A stretch of DNA of 64,000 nucleotides from CAVQFO01 sp963711725. GTDB lineage: Bacteria > Pseudomonadota > Gammaproteobacteria > Nitrococcales > Aquisalimonadaceae. The translations under genes and the position numbers were made by a program. Within the stretch, counting starts at the first letter, position 1. Every line of letters begins with the position of its first letter. Shown here piece after piece: positions 62,051 through 64,000 of the stretch. Where the stretch lies: assembly GCA_963711725.1 (NCBI GenBank), contig CAVQFO010000042.1, positions 62,001 to 126,000 on the forward strand, in the 5' to 3' direction. The notes beneath the pieces were generated by a model, which saw only the letters and a program-made list of their open reading frames with translations, was not told the origin of the DNA and did no database searches.

Positions 62051-63784
62051 ATGACAGCAGATGCCGCAACGCTCGAGTCGCTGAACCGCGGCTTCCGCCA
62101 ACGCTATCTGGACTACCGGGAGCTGACCGACCAGTTGCGGGCCTGGGCGGACGCGTTCCCGGAGTTGGTGCGACTGGACAGCCTCGCCACCACGCCGGAC
62201 GGGCGCGAGCTGTGGCTGCTCACCGTGGGGCCCAAGCCGGACCAGATGCGCCCCGCCGTCTGGGTGGACGGCAACCTCCACGCCGTAGAGCTCGCCGGCT
62301 CCAGCGTTGCCCTGGCCATCGCGGAAGACGCGATCAGACTGCATCTGGACCCCGACGACACCGCGCGGGAACCGTCCGCCGCCGTGCGCGCGGCGGCCCG
62401 CGACGTGATCTTCCACATCATGCCGCGCATCTCACCGGACGGCGCCGAGACCGTTCTCAAGCACGGAGGTTACGTGCGGTCCGTGCCCCGCGACGCCCGC
62501 CTCCATCGCCAGCATTCCCATTGGCGAGCCCAGGACGTGGACGGCGACGGCGTGGCACTGGCCATGCGCATCCGGGACCCGGCCGGCGAATACGTCGAAT
62601 CCGCCGATTTTCCGGGGCTGATGCTGGAACGGTCGCCGGCGGACGAGGGACCCTTCTACAAGGTTTATCCCGAGGGCGTGATCGAGCATTTCGATGGTCA
62701 CACCATCCCCGCCCCCACACTGCTCGACGACAACACACCTGATCTCAATCGCAACTTCCCCTTCGACTGGGCGCCGGAAGCCGAGCAGGAAGGCGCGGGA
62801 CCCTTCCCCGGCAGCGAGCCGGAGTCCCGCGCCATTCTCGAGTTTGCCGTCGAACACCCCAACCTCTTCGCCTGGTTCAACCTGCACACCTTCGGCGGCG
62901 TGTACATCCGACCGAGGCAGGACGTGCCCGATACCGAGATGAACCAGTCCGATCTCGCCGTCTTCCGACAGCTTGAAGCCTGGGCCCAGGCCCTTGCCGG
63001 CTATCCGATGATCAGCGGGTTCGAGGAATTCACCTACGACCCCGGCAAACCGCTGCACGGCAATCTCAGCGACTTCGCCTACCACCAGCGCGGCTGCATC
63101 GCCGTGGTCTGCGAGCTGTGGGATCTGTTCGCGGAGCTTGGCATAAAACGCCGCAAGCCCTTCGTCGACCACTACACCCACACAACGCCGGAAGAACTCC
63201 TCCGCCTCGCGCGTTGGGACCGTGAGCACAATAGCGGTCGCGTAGTTCGTCCATGGCGCAAAGTCCGTCACCCGCAACTTGGTGATGTCGAGACGGGCGG
63301 CTGGGATCCCCGGGTCGGCGTATCGAACCCACCCTACGAGCGGCTGCCCGAGGTCTGCGCAGCGCAAGGAACATTCTGGATCAAGGTAGCGGCGCTCGCG
63401 CCGAAGGTGGAGATTGCCCACGTGCACGTTGACCGGCCGGCGGAGGGCGTGAGCCACGTCCAAGTGGAGATCCGAAACCGCGGCTATCTGCCGACCTATG
63501 TCCTGGCCTCGGCACGCGACCAGGACTGGAACGAACCGCTCTACGCCGAGATACAAACCGACGTTTGCACACTGGCGAACCCCGCCGACGCGCACCAGTC
63601 ATTGGGCCACCTCGAGGGTTGGGGCCGGGGGCTACACAGCGGCGGAAGCTCGCTCTTCCATCGGTACAGCGGCGGAAGCGGGAATCGCGTGCAGTTCAGC
63701 ACGACGGTATCCGGGAGCGGCAGACTTACGATTCGCGTCGGCAGTTGTCGGGTCGGGTGGATCGAACAGGACGTCACTGTGTGA
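62051..63784 (+). CDS. M14 family zinc carboxypeptidase
   Basis: A 577-aa protein from ATG 62051. Zinc ligands are in DGNLHAVE (HxxE) and FNLHTFGG (third His). LDDNTPDLNRNFPFDW carries the substrate-binding Asn-Arg. A catalytic Glu candidate is in VVCELWDLF. The C-terminal part (about 400-577) is beta-rich (VQVEIRNRGYLPTYVLASAR). No signal peptide is evident, so it is probably cytoplasmic. It could act on peptides or on the cell wall. It is the last complete gene of the window. Confidence 0.9.
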   Translation: MTADAATLESLNRGFRQRYLDYRELTDQLRAWADAFPELVRLDSLATTPDGRELWLLTVGPKPDQMRPAVWVDGNLHAVELAGSSVALAIAEDAIRLHLDPDDTAREPSAAVRAAARDVIFHIMPRISPDGAETVLKHGGYVRSVPRDARLHRQHSHWRAQDVDGDGVALAMRIRDPAGEYVESADFPGLMLERSPADEGPFYKVYPEGVIEHFDGHTIPAPTLLDDNTPDLNRNFPFDWAPEAEQEGAGPFPGSEPESRAILEFAVEHPNLFAWFNLHTFGGVYIRPRQDVPDTEMNQSDLAVFRQLEAWAQALAGYPMISGFEEFTYDPGKPLHGNLSDFAYHQRGCIAVVCELWDLFAELGIKRRKPFVDHYTHTTPEELLRLARWDREHNSGRVVRPWRKVRHPQLGDVETGGWDPRVGVSNPPYERLPEVCAAQGTFWIKVAALAPKVEIAHVHVDRPAEGVSHVQVEIRNRGYLPTYVLASARDQDWNEPLYAEIQTDVCTLANPADAHQSLGHLEGWGRGLHSGGSSLFHRYSGGSGNRVQFSTTVSGSGRLTIRVGSCRVGWIEQDVTV

Positions 63785-63964
63785 TGCCGGAAGAATTCTG
63801 GAACGCCCTCTTCAACGCAATTGCGCACCTCCGGAAATCGGACTTGGGGGGCGCCCATCGGGGCTTGCGGCAACGTTCATCTTTCTGTCGGACATAATTA
63901 AGGGACTTCTCGGTCTGCTCGTTCTCGCTACTTGTTTTCGTCGGCGCCTGAGTAACGGAAACAT

Positions 63965-64000
63965 CGGGACACCCACAGTTTGCCTAGCCGGCACCATGCG
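63965..64000. repeat. dispersed inverted-repeat element, copy D (cut by window edge)
   Basis: CGGGACACCCACAGTTTGCC followed by TAGCCGGCACCATGCG matches the left part of copies A and C. The rest lies beyond the window. Confidence 0.8.

Noticed and set aside
1..64000. CRISPR arrays, rRNA, tRNA, prophage and complete insertion sequences
   Set aside because: No regularly spaced repeats, no tRNA cloverleaf with a T-loop GGTTCGA match, no transposase, integrase or phage structural frame was found.

Overview
This 64 kb window is GC-rich chromosomal DNA, densely packed with genes on both strands. It most resembles a Gammaproteobacterium. The pointers are YajD with its small basic partner, a DUF3079/radical-SAM pair, many c-di-GMP proteins, pirin, GDT1, SOUL, and a proton-ATPase/PPK2/CsbD/BON stress set. 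I cannot name the genus from the sequence. No rRNA, tRNA, CRISPR array, prophage or complete insertion sequence was recognised.

Layout. 0-2.7 kb: the 3' part of a CheB/CheR-type PAS sensor, an ornithine cyclodeaminase/EutC-like enzyme, and yajD. 2.8-8 kb: a minus-strand catabolic operon (flavin monooxygenase, BASS transporter, NAD-epimerase, SDR) divergent from an AraC regulator. 8-12.6 kb: two GGDEF/EAL genes, one frameshifted and one split by an in-frame TAG, flanking a YitT membrane protein. 12.6-20.5 kb: a secreted alpha/beta hydrolase; a GDT1 manganese exporter behind a clear yybP-ykoY riboswitch; radical SAM plus DUF3079; permease plus thiol-redox protein; an AraC-GyrI regulator; pirin. 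20.7-24.5 kb: an unknown 116-aa membrane protein and a tightly overlapping MscS / MgtE-N-CBS / MgtE operon.

25.3-40.6 kb looks like a stress and energy block. It holds a phasin-like protein, DUF3309, a DUF3141 PHA-synthase-like hydrolase, a P3A proton ATPase, PPK2, a mercuric-reductase-like flavoprotein with less GC-rich codons, a SpoIIAA-like protein, a Na+/H+ antiporter with DUF389, a PRC-OmpA-PRC envelope protein, a cupin, a second PRC protein, a BON lipoprotein and CsbD. 41-45.6 kb: two Crp/Fnr paralogs, a TDT transporter, DoxX, and a second copy of the 116-aa membrane protein. 45.7-50.4 kb: methyltransferase, flavin monooxygenase and YdhR-like genes beside an HD-GYP-LuxR fusion regulator. 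50.9-63.8 kb: a lipoprotein, DUF2279, penicillin acylase, an MFS exporter with a divergent ArsR regulator, a GlcD-type FAD oxidase, a multi-spanning membrane protein, SOUL, and an M14 carboxypeptidase.

Two features run through the window. First, many genes carry single-base frameshifts or an internal TAG, which points either to base-level assembly errors or to real decay. Second, a dispersed element of about 79 bp with inverted ends (CGGGACACCCAC / GTGGGTGTCCCG) occurs four times after 50.7 kb, and one copy supplies the end of a coding sequence.

The best candidates for undescribed biology are the PRC-OmpA-PRC protein, the WHLLYRY 116-aa membrane family, the proton-ATPase/DUF2934-like/PPK2 continuous frame, the HD-GYP-LuxR-controlled flavin monooxygenase cluster, and the repeat family.
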